Shown here: positions 27,704 through 36,721 of the stretch, piece by piece | How the letters are laid out: each line of letters opens with the position of its first letter | How positions within the stretch are numbered: position 1 is the first letter of the stretch | Assembly: GCF_042310355.1 (NCBI RefSeq) | Contig: NZ_JBHJMR010000006.1 | Location: 135,744 to 199,743, forward strand | Length of the DNA: 64,000 nucleotides | Origin: Wenzhouxiangella sp042310355 | GTDB taxonomy: Bacteria > Pseudomonadota > Gammaproteobacteria > Xanthomonadales > Wenzhouxiangellaceae | Direction of reading: 5' to 3' | Program-made: the position numbers and the translations under genes | Notes under the pieces: generated by a model | The model's input: only the letters and a program-made list of their open reading frames with translations | Told to the model about the DNA's origin: nothing | Database searches by the model: none

Positions 27704-29074
27704 TCAGGAGCCTTCGTACACTTCCACTTCCCGGATTTCCTCACGCGCGAGCGGCCGGATGTAGAAGCCGCCGGTGCTCTCGACGCGAATGTGGATGTGG
27801 TCGGGGTCGACATCGGCCAGCCGGCCGGAATGCTGATCGCCGGACTCCATGCGGACGCGAAGCCGCTTGTCGCGGTGCGACTCGAGTGCGCCGGGATCGA
27901 TAGTGATCCACTGCCGGAGGGGCTGGTCCGGCGTTTGTTCCGGTGTGTCGGCATCGGCGCCGTCTGTCGTGGTTGCCGTTTGCACATCTTCTGATTCGGG
28001 CGCCGCCGCTTCGTCTTCATCACGGGCCGGCTGCTCCGGGGAGGCGATCGGTGCAGAAGACTGTTCGAGAACGCTGATGTCCAGTGGTTGCGGGTCGCCG
28101 TAGTTGACGACCAGGCGAACCTTCATGCGGTCGAGCAGTTCGGAAATGGCGTAGTGCTCGATCCGCTCGATGGACACGCTGTGTTCAGCGTCGGTGCTGA
28201 CGCTGAATTGCTGTGGATCTTCGAGGAAGGATTCGTATGCAGCCACCGTATCCGGGCCGGGTTCGGCATTGAAGCGCGACCATGCCTGCTCCCAGGCTTC
28301 GAGGTGATGAGCGATGTATTCCGGTTTGGTCATCGACATTTCGTCGGCGCAGAATGCCAGCATGCGCTCGTAGAACCCGAGGTCTTCGTATTCCAGCGAG
28401 AACGAGCCCAGGCGCGTATTTTGCATCGAGCCGGCCAGCTCACTCGCGGTCAGCGAGGCCGACTGCAGGTCGAAGGTTGCCTCCAGGAAGATCGCGCTGG
28501 CCTCGTGAGTGCGCGCGTTGACGAACAGGCGAAGGCGGTCGCCGTTGTCGAGCAATTGGTACCGAGCCTCGACGTCGGCGCGGATGTCGAAATAATCCAT
28601 CTGCAACAGGTCGTTCGAGTCGAACTGCGTGCGCCCGTCGCAGCCCGCGGCGTTGAACAGGACGCCCGAGGCTCCCATTGGCGAGTTGCTGCCCGAGGCC
28701 TGGCGGGCCATGGTTGCAAGCTCGCCGTCGAGCGGGAACTGCAGGTTGTCGACGCGCAGGCTCAGCGTTTCGGGAATCTGGCCGCGTTCGAGATTGCTCT
28801 CGAGTGTGAGCAGCGCCAGCAGGTTGGCGGTCTGCAGCGAGATCTGGCCGACGTCGATCCCGCCTCGCCCCTGGTGGAGACGAAATGACAGGTCGTTGAT
28901 GTTGATCGCGCCGCCCGGCGACAGCCGCACGTTGTCGTAGGAGAGCGTGCCGAACATGCTGAGCCCACTGGCCATGCGGTCGAGCTGGTCGCGAATCTGG
29001 CCGGTGTAGTACCAGTTGGCGCCGACGAGCACCACGACCAGGCCAATAACGATGAACAGCAGCAACCGCTTCAT
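27704..29074 (-). CDS. Membrane-anchored protein of unknown function (DUF945-like size and layout)
   Basis: I use the ATG at 29074 (GGGGAAG upstream), giving 456 residues. An N-terminal membrane anchor (LLLFIVIGLVVVLVGANWYY) is followed by a large periplasmic part. Segments FGTLSYDNVRLSPGGAININDLSFRL and TLSLRVDNLQFPLDGELATMA resemble AsmA/YdgA-type beta-rich envelope proteins. Residues about 340-385 are an acidic linker (RDEDEAAAPESEDVQ, ADADTPEQTPDQP). The last about 70 residues (WITIDPGALESHRDKRLRVRME, GRLADVDPDHIHIRV, FYIRPLAREEIREVEVY) look like a small Sm/SH3-like barrel. No function can be assigned. It is divergent from the acyl-CoA dehydrogenase gene. Confidence 0.65.
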   Translation of the reverse strand: MKRLLLFIVIGLVVVLVGANWYYTGQIRDQLDRMASGLSMFGTLSYDNVRLSPGGAININDLSFRLHQGRGGIDVGQISLQTANLLALLTLESNLERGQIPETLSLRVDNLQFPLDGELATMARQASGSNSPMGASGVLFNAAGCDGRTQFDSNDLLQMDYFDIRADVEARYQLLDNGDRLRLFVNARTHEASAIFLEATFDLQSASLTASELAGSMQNTRLGSFSLEYEDLGFYERMLAFCADEMSMTKPEYIAHHLEAWEQAWSRFNAEPGPDTVAAYESFLEDPQQFSVSTDAEHSVSIERIEHYAISELLDRMKVRLVVNYGDPQPLDISVLEQSSAPIASPEQPARDEDEAAAPESEDVQTATTTDGADADTPEQTPDQPLRQWITIDPGALESHRDKRLRVRMESGDQHSGRLADVDPDHIHIRVESTGGFYIRPLAREEIREVEVYEGS

Positions 29075-29244
29075 GAGCTTCCCCGGGAATGATTGAACGC
29101 TTGAATCGAAGGCCCGAGGATAGCGGAGAATGAGCGTCGAGGAAAACCGGTAAGATCGAGCCCTGACATCCCGACGGTCGGTGCTGATCATCACTGAGCA
29201 CTTCGGGAGTGTCCGGACTTTATGACTGACACGGGAGATTGTTC

Positions 29245-31041
29245 ATGACCGAAGCGCTGCTCGACCGGCGGGATCTCGAGTTCCAGCTCTACGAGGTGCT
29301 GGATACGGCAGGGCTATGCGAGCGGGAGCGGTTCCGCGAGCACGATCGCGATACCTTCGACGCGGTGATCGAATCGGCCGATCGCCTCGCGCGCGAGAAG
29401 TTCGCACCGCACAATGCGTTGGCCGACCGCGAGGAGCCGCGCTTTATCGACGGGCAGGTCGAGATGCGGCCCGAGGTCAAGGAAGCGATCGACGCCTATG
29501 CCGAGGCCGGTTTCATCGCCGGGCGCTACGACGAGGCCCTCGGCGGCATGCAGTTGCCCGAAAGCGTCATGACCGCCTGCAGCGGCTTTTTCGTCGCCGC
29601 CAATCCCGGCACCGCCGGCTACCCCTTCCTGACCATGGCGGCGGCCAACGTGATCCGGCTGTTCGGGTCCGAGTCGCAGCGCTCAACTTACCTTTCGCCG
29701 ATGCTCGAGGGCCGGTTTACCGGCACCATGGCGCTGACCGAACCCCAGGCCGGCTCGTCGCTGGCCGACCTGACCACCTCGGCCACGCCCACCGAGAACG
29801 GGCACTACCTGATCCGGGGCGCCAAGCTCTACATTTCAGGCGGTGAACACGAGCTGGCCGACAATATCGTCCACCTGGTGCTCGCCCGCATTGAGGGCGC
29901 GCCCGCCGGCGTGAAGGGCATTTCGATGTTCATTGTTCCCAAGTACCGCCTCGACGTGGACGGGAACCCGGCCGAACGCAACGGGATTGCCCTGGCCGGG
30001 CTGATTCACAAGCTCGGCTACCGCGGAACCACGTCCACCGCCCTGAGCTTCGGCGATGATGCGCCGTGCCACGGGTACCTGGTGGGAGAGCCGCACCAGG
30101 GCCTGAAGTACATGTTCCAGATGATGAACGAGGCGCGCCTGGGCGTCGGTTTCGGTGCGACGGCCATCGGCTATCGCGGCTACCTGCACAGCCTGGGCTA
30201 CGCCCGGGAACGGCTCCAGGGGCGGCCGCCCTCGAACAAGGACCCGGCCAGCGCGCCGGTCCCCCTCATCGATCATGTCGACGTTCGCCGGATGCTTCTG
30301 GCGCAGAAGTCCTGGGTGGAGGGCGCGCTCGCCCTGTGCCTTTACGGCGCCAGGCTGGTCGACGACAGCCAGACCCATCCAGATCCCGATGGACGCGATC
30401 GGGCCCGGCAACTGCTTGATCTCCTCACGCCGATCATCAAGGCCTGGCCGTCGGAATACGGCACACGTGCCAACGACCTGGCCATCCAGGTCTACGGGGG
30501 TGCGGGCTACACCCGCGAGTATCCGGTCGAGCAGTGCTGGCGCGACAATCGCCTCAACCCCATCCACGAAGGCACCAACGGCATCCAGGCCCTGGACTTG
30601 CTCGGCCGCAAGGTCTGGCAGGGAAAGGGGCTCGAACTGCTCTTGGGCGCGATCAAGGCCGACATGGCGGCGGCCGCCGACGCGCAGTGCCGGCAATGGG
30701 CGCAGTCGCTGGATGAAACCGTTGAGCGACTCGGCGCGGTGACGCGCGGGCTCGGCGGCGCGCTGGGCGAGAAGGGGCCGGATGAGGTCCTGGCCAACGC
30801 CTCGGTTTATCTGCATGCATTCGGCCACGTCGCGGTGGCCTGGATGTGGCTCAGGCAGGCGAATGCTGCCGCAGCCCGGCTCGAAGCCGACATCGGCCAG
30901 GCGGATCGCAATTTCTATCTCGGCAAGATGCAGGCGGCCCGCTATTTCTTCGGCTGGGAACTGCCCGTTGTCGGCCGCGACCTCGAGATTCTCGCGCGCA
31001 TGGACGACACCTGTCTTGCCATGAAGGATGAATGGTTCTGA
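29245..31041 (+). CDS. Acyl-CoA dehydrogenase, large DmdC-like type
   Basis: The 598-residue product is longer than classic acyl-CoA dehydrogenases (about 380) because of a C-terminal extension, as in the DmdC/AcdA-like group. The FAD-site segment TGTMALTEPQAGSSLADLTT and the substrate-side RGAKLYISGGEHELADNIVHLVLAR are clear. NPIHEGTNGIQALDLLGRK near residue 440 contains the catalytic glutamate. It oxidises an acyl-CoA to its 2-enoyl form, passing electrons through electron-transfer flavoprotein. DmdC proper acts on 3-methylmercaptopropionyl-CoA, but no dmd genes are nearby, so substrate is undecided. The ATG at 29245 has GGGAG 7 bases upstream. Cytoplasmic, single gene. Confidence 0.9.
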   Translation: MTEALLDRRDLEFQLYEVLDTAGLCERERFREHDRDTFDAVIESADRLAREKFAPHNALADREEPRFIDGQVEMRPEVKEAIDAYAEAGFIAGRYDEALGGMQLPESVMTACSGFFVAANPGTAGYPFLTMAAANVIRLFGSESQRSTYLSPMLEGRFTGTMALTEPQAGSSLADLTTSATPTENGHYLIRGAKLYISGGEHELADNIVHLVLARIEGAPAGVKGISMFIVPKYRLDVDGNPAERNGIALAGLIHKLGYRGTTSTALSFGDDAPCHGYLVGEPHQGLKYMFQMMNEARLGVGFGATAIGYRGYLHSLGYARERLQGRPPSNKDPASAPVPLIDHVDVRRMLLAQKSWVEGALALCLYGARLVDDSQTHPDPDGRDRARQLLDLLTPIIKAWPSEYGTRANDLAIQVYGGAGYTREYPVEQCWRDNRLNPIHEGTNGIQALDLLGRKVWQGKGLELLLGAIKADMAAAADAQCRQWAQSLDETVERLGAVTRGLGGALGEKGPDEVLANASVYLHAFGHVAVAWMWLRQANAAAARLEADIGQADRNFYLGKMQAARYFFGWELPVVGRDLEILARMDDTCLAMKDEWF

Positions 31042-31285
31042 ATGCCCTTGGGCTGGCGAGGGCATTGCCACTTCGCTTGCTCGAGCAAGTGCGAACCTGC
31101 ATAGCCCGCGTAGAGATCTTTAGTGCTGCCCTGTCGAAACGACGTTATGTACGGTAACTGACAGACGGCTCCACGTACCTTCGTTCCGAGTGTGGGTCAG
31201 CGAACAGAAATCTACCTGGCCACCGGCGCAGTCTCGGGAGGTGGGCGCGTGTTGGCGTCCCAAGACTAGTTCGCGAGGTAAGCGT

Positions 31286-31765
31286 ATGAACACCACCAGG
31301 ACAATGAGGATGCTCACTGCATTGCCGGCACTGTTGCTGGCCACGGCCGTTTTGGCACAGAACTCAACGCAGGTGTTTCCTGAGGAGACCGTCTCGCCGG
31401 ACACTTGTAAAACGCTTTCCTGGAACGGGAAGATGGCCCGTCATCATGCACGTATGATCAATGCCTGCCAGGAGGTCGTTTCAGTCAATGGTGAACGATG
31501 GGCACGATTCACTGCCGAGTTCGTTCGACTCGGTGCCAGGGGGAAGGCGATATTCAACGTGCGTGATCATCGCGGTCGCTTCGTCAAGCAGATCAGGGTC
31601 GCGCCGCAGGCAGGTCAGGTTGCCATCATCGACGGACGTCCGATTGCATTCGGCCGACTTTCGAAGAGCCACCGGGTCAGCCTGTATGTACCCGAAAGCG
31701 AGATTGGTGCCGCACTGACTCCCTGTACATCCGAGGCAGTCGTGGTTACGCAGGTCGTCGAGTAA
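31286..31765 (+). CDS. Small secreted protein of unknown function
   Basis: The ATG at 31286 follows GAGGTAA and opens a 159-residue protein with a signal peptide (MLTALPALLLATAVLAQ, cleavage near 25). The mature part has three cysteines (SPDTCKTL, INACQEV, LTPCTSE) and a beta-rich middle (RWARFTAEFVRLGARGKAIFNVRDHRGRFVKQIRV). It is basic. No family is recognised. A hairpin terminator follows at 31803. Likely periplasmic or extracellular. Confidence 0.65.
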   Translation: MNTTRTMRMLTALPALLLATAVLAQNSTQVFPEETVSPDTCKTLSWNGKMARHHARMINACQEVVSVNGERWARFTAEFVRLGARGKAIFNVRDHRGRFVKQIRVAPQAGQVAIIDGRPIAFGRLSKSHRVSLYVPESEIGAALTPCTSEAVVVTQVVE

Positions 31766-31802
31766 CGACGTAGCAGTACCCGTTCAATAATCTCCTCAAC
31801 CC

Positions 31803-31831
31803 GCAGCCCGAAGCCCTTTGCTTCGGGCTGC
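31803..31831 (+). terminator. Hairpin terminator candidate
   Basis: GCAGCCCGAAGC/GCTTCGGGCTGC forms a perfect 12-bp stem with a 5-base loop, 38 bases after the stop at 31765. No clear T-run follows, so termination strength is uncertain. Confidence 0.6.
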
Positions 31832-31953
31832 ATCTGCGCCAGGGGGCTGCCGGAGCGTCGTTGGTGATCTGGAATGAGAGGCCCCGGAGCTGGATGCGTC
31901 GATCCACACGCCCGCGCTGACCCTCATCGAAGCAGCCGCGCCGGCCGCAGGCA

Positions 31954-32835
31954 TCAATTCTCCACGGACCCTTCCGGCAGTTTGTAGGTCACGAACTGAA
32001 ACTTTCCCTGAACCAGATTGCCGGACTCATCGTAGAGGTACACGTACATTCGATTAAGCCCGCTGCCCAACCTGGTCCGGACCACGTCGAGTTCGGTAAT
32101 CGTCACCGAAGTGACGTACTCGTCGAAGTAGTAAGGCTCTCCTGAGATACTGATCTCGTAGCGCTCACTGTTCTCGTTCCAGGTCACGTTGCTGACGTTC
32201 ACGGCGTTTTCGACGCTGCCGTCGGAATTGATCGATCCCTTGGCGATGGGGCCGGCCGTCCGTTGAGGGGTTTGATCGTTGAAGGCCAGTTCTTCGCCGA
32301 CGTCAAGCTGTCCGGTAACTTCGTGGTTGCCGTCGGTGACCGCGTCTCCGGCAAATACGGCGACGGAGTTGTCGAGGGACCATACGGCGGGTTCGAATTC
32401 GTCAATCGCGCACTGCCAGTCCGTTCCGTTCCACTTGGGCACTTCCCCGGAATTGCAGGACAGCTCGGTCAGGACATCCGGCGCGTCGAGGGCGAACTGG
32501 GCTACCGGCGCCGTTGCGACGGGCTGGCGTTCGTCCAGCGGGGTGCCGTCGACCCGGATCTCCAGCCAGCGCTCGCCGCCGTCGAAGGCGCCCGGTCCGA
32601 AATCCAGGTCGACTCGAAACAGCCCGTCAACCACGGGATGCCCCAGGAACTCCTGTGTGGCGCCGATCTGCTGTCCCGCGTCGGCATCGTCAAAGAGGCG
32701 AATGTCGAGGTTGACCGTACCATCGTGCGGCGTGCCGTTGTTCTGAAGCTGGCCCTGGTAGGTAATGGTCGTGTCTGAAGCGCTCGCGGGCAGTGCGAGG
32801 ACGGCCGACAGCAGCAGGATTGCAATGAAACGCAT
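31954..32835 (-). CDS. Secreted protein, shares the YQGQL domain with the collagen-like protein
   Basis: The ATG at 32835 (GGAGCC upstream) gives 293 residues with a signal peptide (FIAILLLSAVLALPASAS). Residues about 22-125 (TITYQGQLQNNGTPHDGTVNLDIRLFDD, VVDGLFRVDLDFGPGAFDGGERWLEI, PVATAPVAQFAL) are a beta-rich domain repeated almost motif for motif in the collagen-like protein 33523-35250. The following KWNGTDWQCAID segment resembles the short linker in many phage-tail-like or surface proteins. The remainder (SVTITELDVVRTRLGSGLNRMYVYLYDESG) is unassigned. Probably surface-exposed. Paralogy with the neighbour 700 bases away suggests local duplication. Confidence 0.75.
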   Translation of the reverse strand: MRFIAILLLSAVLALPASASDTTITYQGQLQNNGTPHDGTVNLDIRLFDDADAGQQIGATQEFLGHPVVDGLFRVDLDFGPGAFDGGERWLEIRVDGTPLDERQPVATAPVAQFALDAPDVLTELSCNSGEVPKWNGTDWQCAIDEFEPAVWSLDNSVAVFAGDAVTDGNHEVTGQLDVGEELAFNDQTPQRTAGPIAKGSINSDGSVENAVNVSNVTWNENSERYEISISGEPYYFDEYVTSVTITELDVVRTRLGSGLNRMYVYLYDESGNLVQGKFQFVTYKLPEGSVEN

Positions 32836-32985
32836 ATGAAATTGGCTCCGTGGATTGGGTGACTGGCCACCTGAACGTAGGGGAAGCGGAGAATCTGCCA
32901 CCGGATTTCTGCTTTCCCTAGAGTCAGCGCTCTAGAAAACGCCGCTAGCTTGATCTGCACGGCCATTCGTGAAGGGAGTTCGAGC

Positions 32986-33480
32986 ATGGATCGATTGATC
33001 AAGGCGCTTTTTGTCCTTTCCATCGGTTCCTGGTATTCCCTACTGGCCGCTCAAGACACGGTCGAATTGCCGCAGGACACAGTCCACATAGCCGACTTCG
33101 GGCTGGAGACGCAGATTCCATCGGCGCTCGACATGGTCGGGCCCGAGGAGAGTCCGGCCGCCCGGAATCGCGCTTCGCTGGTTCAGCGCATGCGGTGCTG
33201 GATCGACGGGGTCGAAAGTTGCCCGGCTGCGGACCGGAACGATCCACGCGTTCGCGAAATCCGCCGTTTCCTCACGCAGGGGCCGCTCGATCGCGATGCT
33301 AGCGTCGTCGTCCACTTCCCCGACCAATCCCGTATCGAAGTGCGACTCCAGCGCGCTTCCGATCTGGATCCGAATGACTGGGACGCTAGTGTCTACGAGC
33401 CGGTCGTCCAGCCGGAGACCGCCCAAGGGCCGGCATTGCCGGCCGTTCCGCTACTTCCGGCCCATCTCCCGGGCCTATAG
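32986..33480 (+). CDS. Small secreted protein of unknown function
   Basis: From the ATG at 32986 (GGGAG upstream), 164 residues with a signal peptide (KALFVLSIGSWYSLLAAQ). The mature part has one cysteine pair (RMRCWIDGVESCPAADRNDP) in a short loop and a proline-rich C terminus (ALPAVPLLPAHLPGL). It lies between the two genes for YQGQL-domain proteins, on the opposite strand, and may belong with them functionally, but nothing in its sequence shows that. No family recognised. Confidence 0.55.
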   Translation: MDRLIKALFVLSIGSWYSLLAAQDTVELPQDTVHIADFGLETQIPSALDMVGPEESPAARNRASLVQRMRCWIDGVESCPAADRNDPRVREIRRFLTQGPLDRDASVVVHFPDQSRIEVRLQRASDLDPNDWDASVYEPVVQPETAQGPALPAVPLLPAHLPGL

Positions 33481-33522
33481 CGCGAGCGTTTCGGCGACGC
33501 GCCTGGGTGAGCGGCGTTCCGT

Positions 33523-35250
33523 TCAACGTCGTCGGAAATAGGGCGCGCACAATGCATTGGCGCAGTCGAGAACCTCGAGCGACTGATCGTCGGTGTTGCT
33601 GTAGGCGATGATCGGTCGACCGTCCGGTCGCAGGCTGATGGCGCTGGACTGGGCCGGGTTGCCGCCGAACTCGTTGATGGTATGGCGCTCCGAGCACGAG
33701 GTGTTGTCGCATTGGGTCAAGCTCAGCCCGCCGGCGCTCGAGCTCGTGACCTGGGGCAGGGCCCGGGCGCCCATGGCCATAGCGTCGAGACGACTGCCCG
33801 AGAGCGTGGCGTTGGATTCCTGCCCGGCGCAGTTGGTCGTGCAAGTCAGCAGAAATGAACCTGGAGACGGATTGCCCCGGGTGTAAAAAACCTGGGGTTG
33901 ACCCAGCCGGTTGAGCGTGATGTTCGTCGACTCCACCTGATCGCCGAGAGCGAGGAAGTCGGTGATCGAGACCGAACTGCAGTCCGGTTGGTTGCAGCGA
34001 GCGACCAACATTGCTCCGCTATCGTCGACAAAGCTGATCAGCGGGGTGCCCTGGCCACCGGGCGAGGGGGCGATGACCATGGAAGAGTACTTGCCTGAAG
34101 AGTAGATGCTGGAACTGCTCGCCACCGAACAATCCGGGAAGATGCAGTAGGTCACGATGAGCTCGCCGCCGCCCCGATGGCTGATGAGCGGCAGGCCTTC
34201 AGGGCCGACGATCAGGGATATGCCGTTGTCACTACCGATGCCCCCGGCAAGCGTCTGAACGTCTCCGGTCGAACACGCGGCATCTGCACACATCATTACT
34301 TGCAATGTGTTGTTGGCCGAGTTGACCCAGGCGATGATCGGCAGGCCGTCGGCGCCGATGGTCACATCGTGATCGCGGGTAGCGTCGGTTGCTGCCAGCG
34401 TTGAAACGGTCGCGGCAGAACAGTTCGGGTCGCCGCAGACCGCCAGCTTGACTTGGCCCTCGCCGGGATGGTGATAAACGATGAGCGGATGGCCATCCGG
34501 CCCAACCGTGATGACCGGATAGGTGCCCTGGGAATCGATCTGCCGAATGGCGTTGTCGCGCGGGGCGCGGTGGTCGATCAAGCCAGCGGGGCCGCGCGGA
34601 CCGGCATCGCCCTGAGGCCCGGGGTCGCCCTGAGGCCCGGGGTCGCCCTGAGGGCCAGCGTCGCCCTGCGGCCCGGGATCGCCCTGCGGCCCCGGAGCGC
34701 CTTGCGGGCCTTCGGGTCCGATCAACTCGTTGATCTCGGTCACCAGCACGCCGTCGGGAAGTCGAAGGCCCGCTCCGGCCTGGATGATGCCGGCGACGTG
34801 CAGCGTGTCCTCGGGGCTGGATGTGCCGATGCCGACTGCGCCGTCCAGGTAAACGGCCTGGTTGCCGACCTGGCCCCAGATCAGCTCGACTTCCGGCGGG
34901 TTCAGAACACTGAGGGCCACCGGTGCCGGCGTGACGCGCTGGCGGGTCGCCAGGTCCTGATCGTCAACGCTGATCTGCAGAAATCGCTCTCCGCCGGAAA
35001 ACGCGTCGCTGCCGAAATCCAGGGTGACCTGGAACAGGCCATCGACGACTTCGACGGAGCTTCGGATCTCGGTTTCACCAACCTGGCTACCGCCGCTGGA
35101 GGCGTCATAGAGGCGAAACTCCAGATCGACCTCGCCGTCGAAGGAACCGCCGGCATTCTGTAGCTGGCCCTGGTAGGTAAAGCTGCCGGCGGCCGCAGCC
35201 AGGCCGGCTGCCGCGGCAAATGCGACAGCGATCAGAAGTCGGAACAACAT
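33523..35250 (-). CDS. Secreted protein with YQGQL domain and collagen-like Gly-X-Y repeats
   Basis: The ATG at 35250 (GGGGAAT upstream) gives 575 residues. After a signal peptide (LLIAVAFAAAAGLAAAA) comes the YQGQL domain (SFTYQGQLQNAGGSFDGEVD, VVDGLFQVTLDFGSDAFSGGERFL). GIGTSSPEDTLHVAG follows, typical of tail-fibre-like linkers. Residues about 179-218 are about 13 Gly-X-Y triplets (GPQGDPGPQGDAGP pattern), predicted to trimerise as a collagen helix. The C-terminal about 330 residues carry repeats of the form GPDGHPLIVYHHPG/GADGLPIIAWVNS/GPEGLPLISH/RPDGRPIIAYSN, each followed by a C-x(4)-C loop: a probable seven-bladed propeller. Surface display and ligand binding are likely; partner unknown. 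Confidence 0.85.
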   Translation of the reverse strand: MLFRLLIAVAFAAAAGLAAAAGSFTYQGQLQNAGGSFDGEVDLEFRLYDASSGGSQVGETEIRSSVEVVDGLFQVTLDFGSDAFSGGERFLQISVDDQDLATRQRVTPAPVALSVLNPPEVELIWGQVGNQAVYLDGAVGIGTSSPEDTLHVAGIIQAGAGLRLPDGVLVTEINELIGPEGPQGAPGPQGDPGPQGDAGPQGDPGPQGDPGPQGDAGPRGPAGLIDHRAPRDNAIRQIDSQGTYPVITVGPDGHPLIVYHHPGEGQVKLAVCGDPNCSAATVSTLAATDATRDHDVTIGADGLPIIAWVNSANNTLQVMMCADAACSTGDVQTLAGGIGSDNGISLIVGPEGLPLISHRGGGELIVTYCIFPDCSVASSSSIYSSGKYSSMVIAPSPGGQGTPLISFVDDSGAMLVARCNQPDCSSVSITDFLALGDQVESTNITLNRLGQPQVFYTRGNPSPGSFLLTCTTNCAGQESNATLSGSRLDAMAMGARALPQVTSSSAGGLSLTQCDNTSCSERHTINEFGGNPAQSSAISLRPDGRPIIAYSNTDDQSLEVLDCANALCAPYFRRR

Positions 35251-35405
35251 CGGGATTCCCCTTTTTGCTGGTGTGTGGGTCGCGCCGAAGCGGTCGGGAC
35301 CGCTGCGCACTGGTGGTGATGAACTCCCAGGTGGGCCAGCTTTAAATCAGCCGGCCTGTCGTTCAGAATGGGAGGCCCATTTGCTTGTGAGCGAAACCGA
35401 ACGCA

Positions 35406-35708
35406 ATGCCTGGAAAGGTCAAGAACCGGATTCTGTTCCAGTCAAAACGCCTGAATGTCTACCTGGTCCGCTATTCGGCGGGCCACGAGATTGTCCCTCA
35501 CGTGGACATGGTATCCGAGGGGCGGCTGTACAAGCTCAACTTCGTTCTGGTCAAACCCGGGGACGGGGGCGAGTTCATCTGCGAGAAGAACATTTTCAAC
35601 CTGTTCGGGCGAGTGATCCTGTTTCGCCCCGACCTCTACCGGCACCGGGTTTCGAAGATCGAACGCGGCCGCCGCTGGCTGCTCAGCTTCGCCCTGACTC
35701 CGAACTGA
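35406..35708 (+). CDS. Very small 2OG-Fe(II) oxygenase-like protein
   Basis: Only 100 residues. The sequence carries HEIVPHVDMV (H-x-D pair near residues 32-34), a beta-strand LNFVLVKPGDGGEF, and LYRHRVSKIERGRRWLLSFAL, whose histidine and arginine occupy the positions of the distal iron ligand and 2-oxoglutarate-binding arginine of prolyl-hydroxylase-type dioxygenases. The strand order fits the core of the double-stranded beta-helix, but the usual enzymes are twice as long. It may be a minimal cupin-like enzyme or the end product of truncation. ATG start with weak ribosome site. It converges on hflC, with a strong hairpin between them. Confidence 0.6.
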   Translation: MPGKVKNRILFQSKRLNVYLVRYSAGHEIVPHVDMVSEGRLYKLNFVLVKPGDGGEFICEKNIFNLFGRVILFRPDLYRHRVSKIERGRRWLLSFALTPN

Positions 35709-35737
35709 TTGTTGGCCAATCCTGCCCGAGAAACACT

Positions 35738-35764
35738 CGCCTTCCCCCGCGGCGGGGGAAGGCG
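35738..35764. terminator. Strong hairpin between convergent genes
   Basis: CGCCTTCCCCCGC and GCGGGGGAAGGCG are perfectly complementary around a single G, giving about 12 bp of stem. Located between the stop of the small oxygenase gene and the stop of hflC, it could act in both directions, though neither side has a T-run. Confidence 0.55.
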
Positions 35765-35779
35765 GGGCGGCAACCCGGC

Positions 35780-36721
35780 CTACTGCACCTGTGACGCTTC
35801 GAGATAGCGGAAGAAGTCGGAATCGGCTTTTAGCATGATGGTCGCGTTGGGCCCGAGCGCCCGGTAGCTCTCCAGCGTACGGAAGAACGAGTAGAACTCC
35901 GGCTCGGCGCCAAAGGCCTCGCCGTAGATCCGGGTGGCTTCGGCATCGGCCTCACCGCGAATCTCCTCGGCCTCGCGTTCGGCTTCGGAGCGGATACGGC
36001 GAAGATCGCGTTCCATGTTGCCGAGGATTTCCTGGCTGCGGCCCTGGCCCTCGGAGCGGAAGCGTTCGGCGATCGACTGGCGTTCGGCGATCATCCGGTT
36101 TTCGACCTGCTTGCGCACCGAGTTGATGTAGTTGACCCGTTTGACGCGCACGTCATCGAGTTCGATGCCCAGGGTGGGCATGGAATCGCGGGCCCGTTCG
36201 AGGATCTCGGTCTCCAGCAGTTCGCGCCCGAGCTTGGGCTGCTTCTCGAGGTTGATGTCGCCGCGGTCGGCCATTGCCGGGTCGGCCAGGTCGTCGACAT
36301 CGACTTCCCAGTCCTTGGAGCGCACGATTTCCTCCAGCTCGGTCGACGACACCATGTCGCGCACCACCGAGTCGACGATATCGTCGAGGCGGGTCCGGGC
36401 GCCGGCTTCGTCGCGCACGCTGGTCAAGAACAGCAGCGGATCGGCGATGCGCCAGCGCGCCGTGGTGTCGACCAGGATGAACTCCCGGCCCAGCGTCGGA
36501 ATCTGCGTGACGTCGCCGTCCCAGACCAGCAGTCGTTTGTCGAAGCGACGCACGTTCTGCCAGGGAAGCTTCATCTTCAGCCCCGGCTCGCTGATCACAT
36601 CACCCATGGGTTCGCCGAACTGGACGATGATGGCCTGTTCGGCCTCGTCGACGGTGTAGAACACGAAATTGCTGCCGGCGATCACGATGATCGCGGCGAT
36701 CGCGATGAAGATCATCTTCAT
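35780..36721 (-). CDS. hflC: Protease regulator HflC
   Basis: The 313-residue protein is a prohibitin/SPFH-family subunit. An N-terminal membrane segment (FIAIAAIIVIAGSNFVFYTV) is followed by DEAEQAIIVQFGEP, then the SPFH domain, then a long charged helix (RSEGQGRSQEILGNMERDLRRIRSEAEREAEEIRGEADAEA region) and the conserved end (EFYSFFRTLESYRALG). With HflK it forms a large periplasm-facing cage around FtsH and controls membrane-protein degradation. Its ATG overlaps the hflK stop by four bases and its ribosome site (GGAGGTGA) lies inside hflK, so translation is coupled. Length is typical. Confidence 0.95.
   Translation of the reverse strand: MKMIFIAIAAIIVIAGSNFVFYTVDEAEQAIIVQFGEPMGDVISEPGLKMKLPWQNVRRFDKRLLVWDGDVTQIPTLGREFILVDTTARWRIADPLLFLTSVRDEAGARTRLDDIVDSVVRDMVSSTELEEIVRSKDWEVDVDDLADPAMADRGDINLEKQPKLGRELLETEILERARDSMPTLGIELDDVRVKRVNYINSVRKQVENRMIAERQSIAERFRSEGQGRSQEILGNMERDLRRIRSEAEREAEEIRGEADAEATRIYGEAFGAEPEFYSFFRTLESYRALGPNATIMLKADSDFFRYLEASQVQ

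Noticed and set aside
34590..34710. Tandem DNA repeat in the collagen-like gene as a non-coding repeat or CRISPR
   Set aside because: The periodicity is 9 bases (or 18) in frame and encodes Gly-X-Y triplets; there are no spacers.
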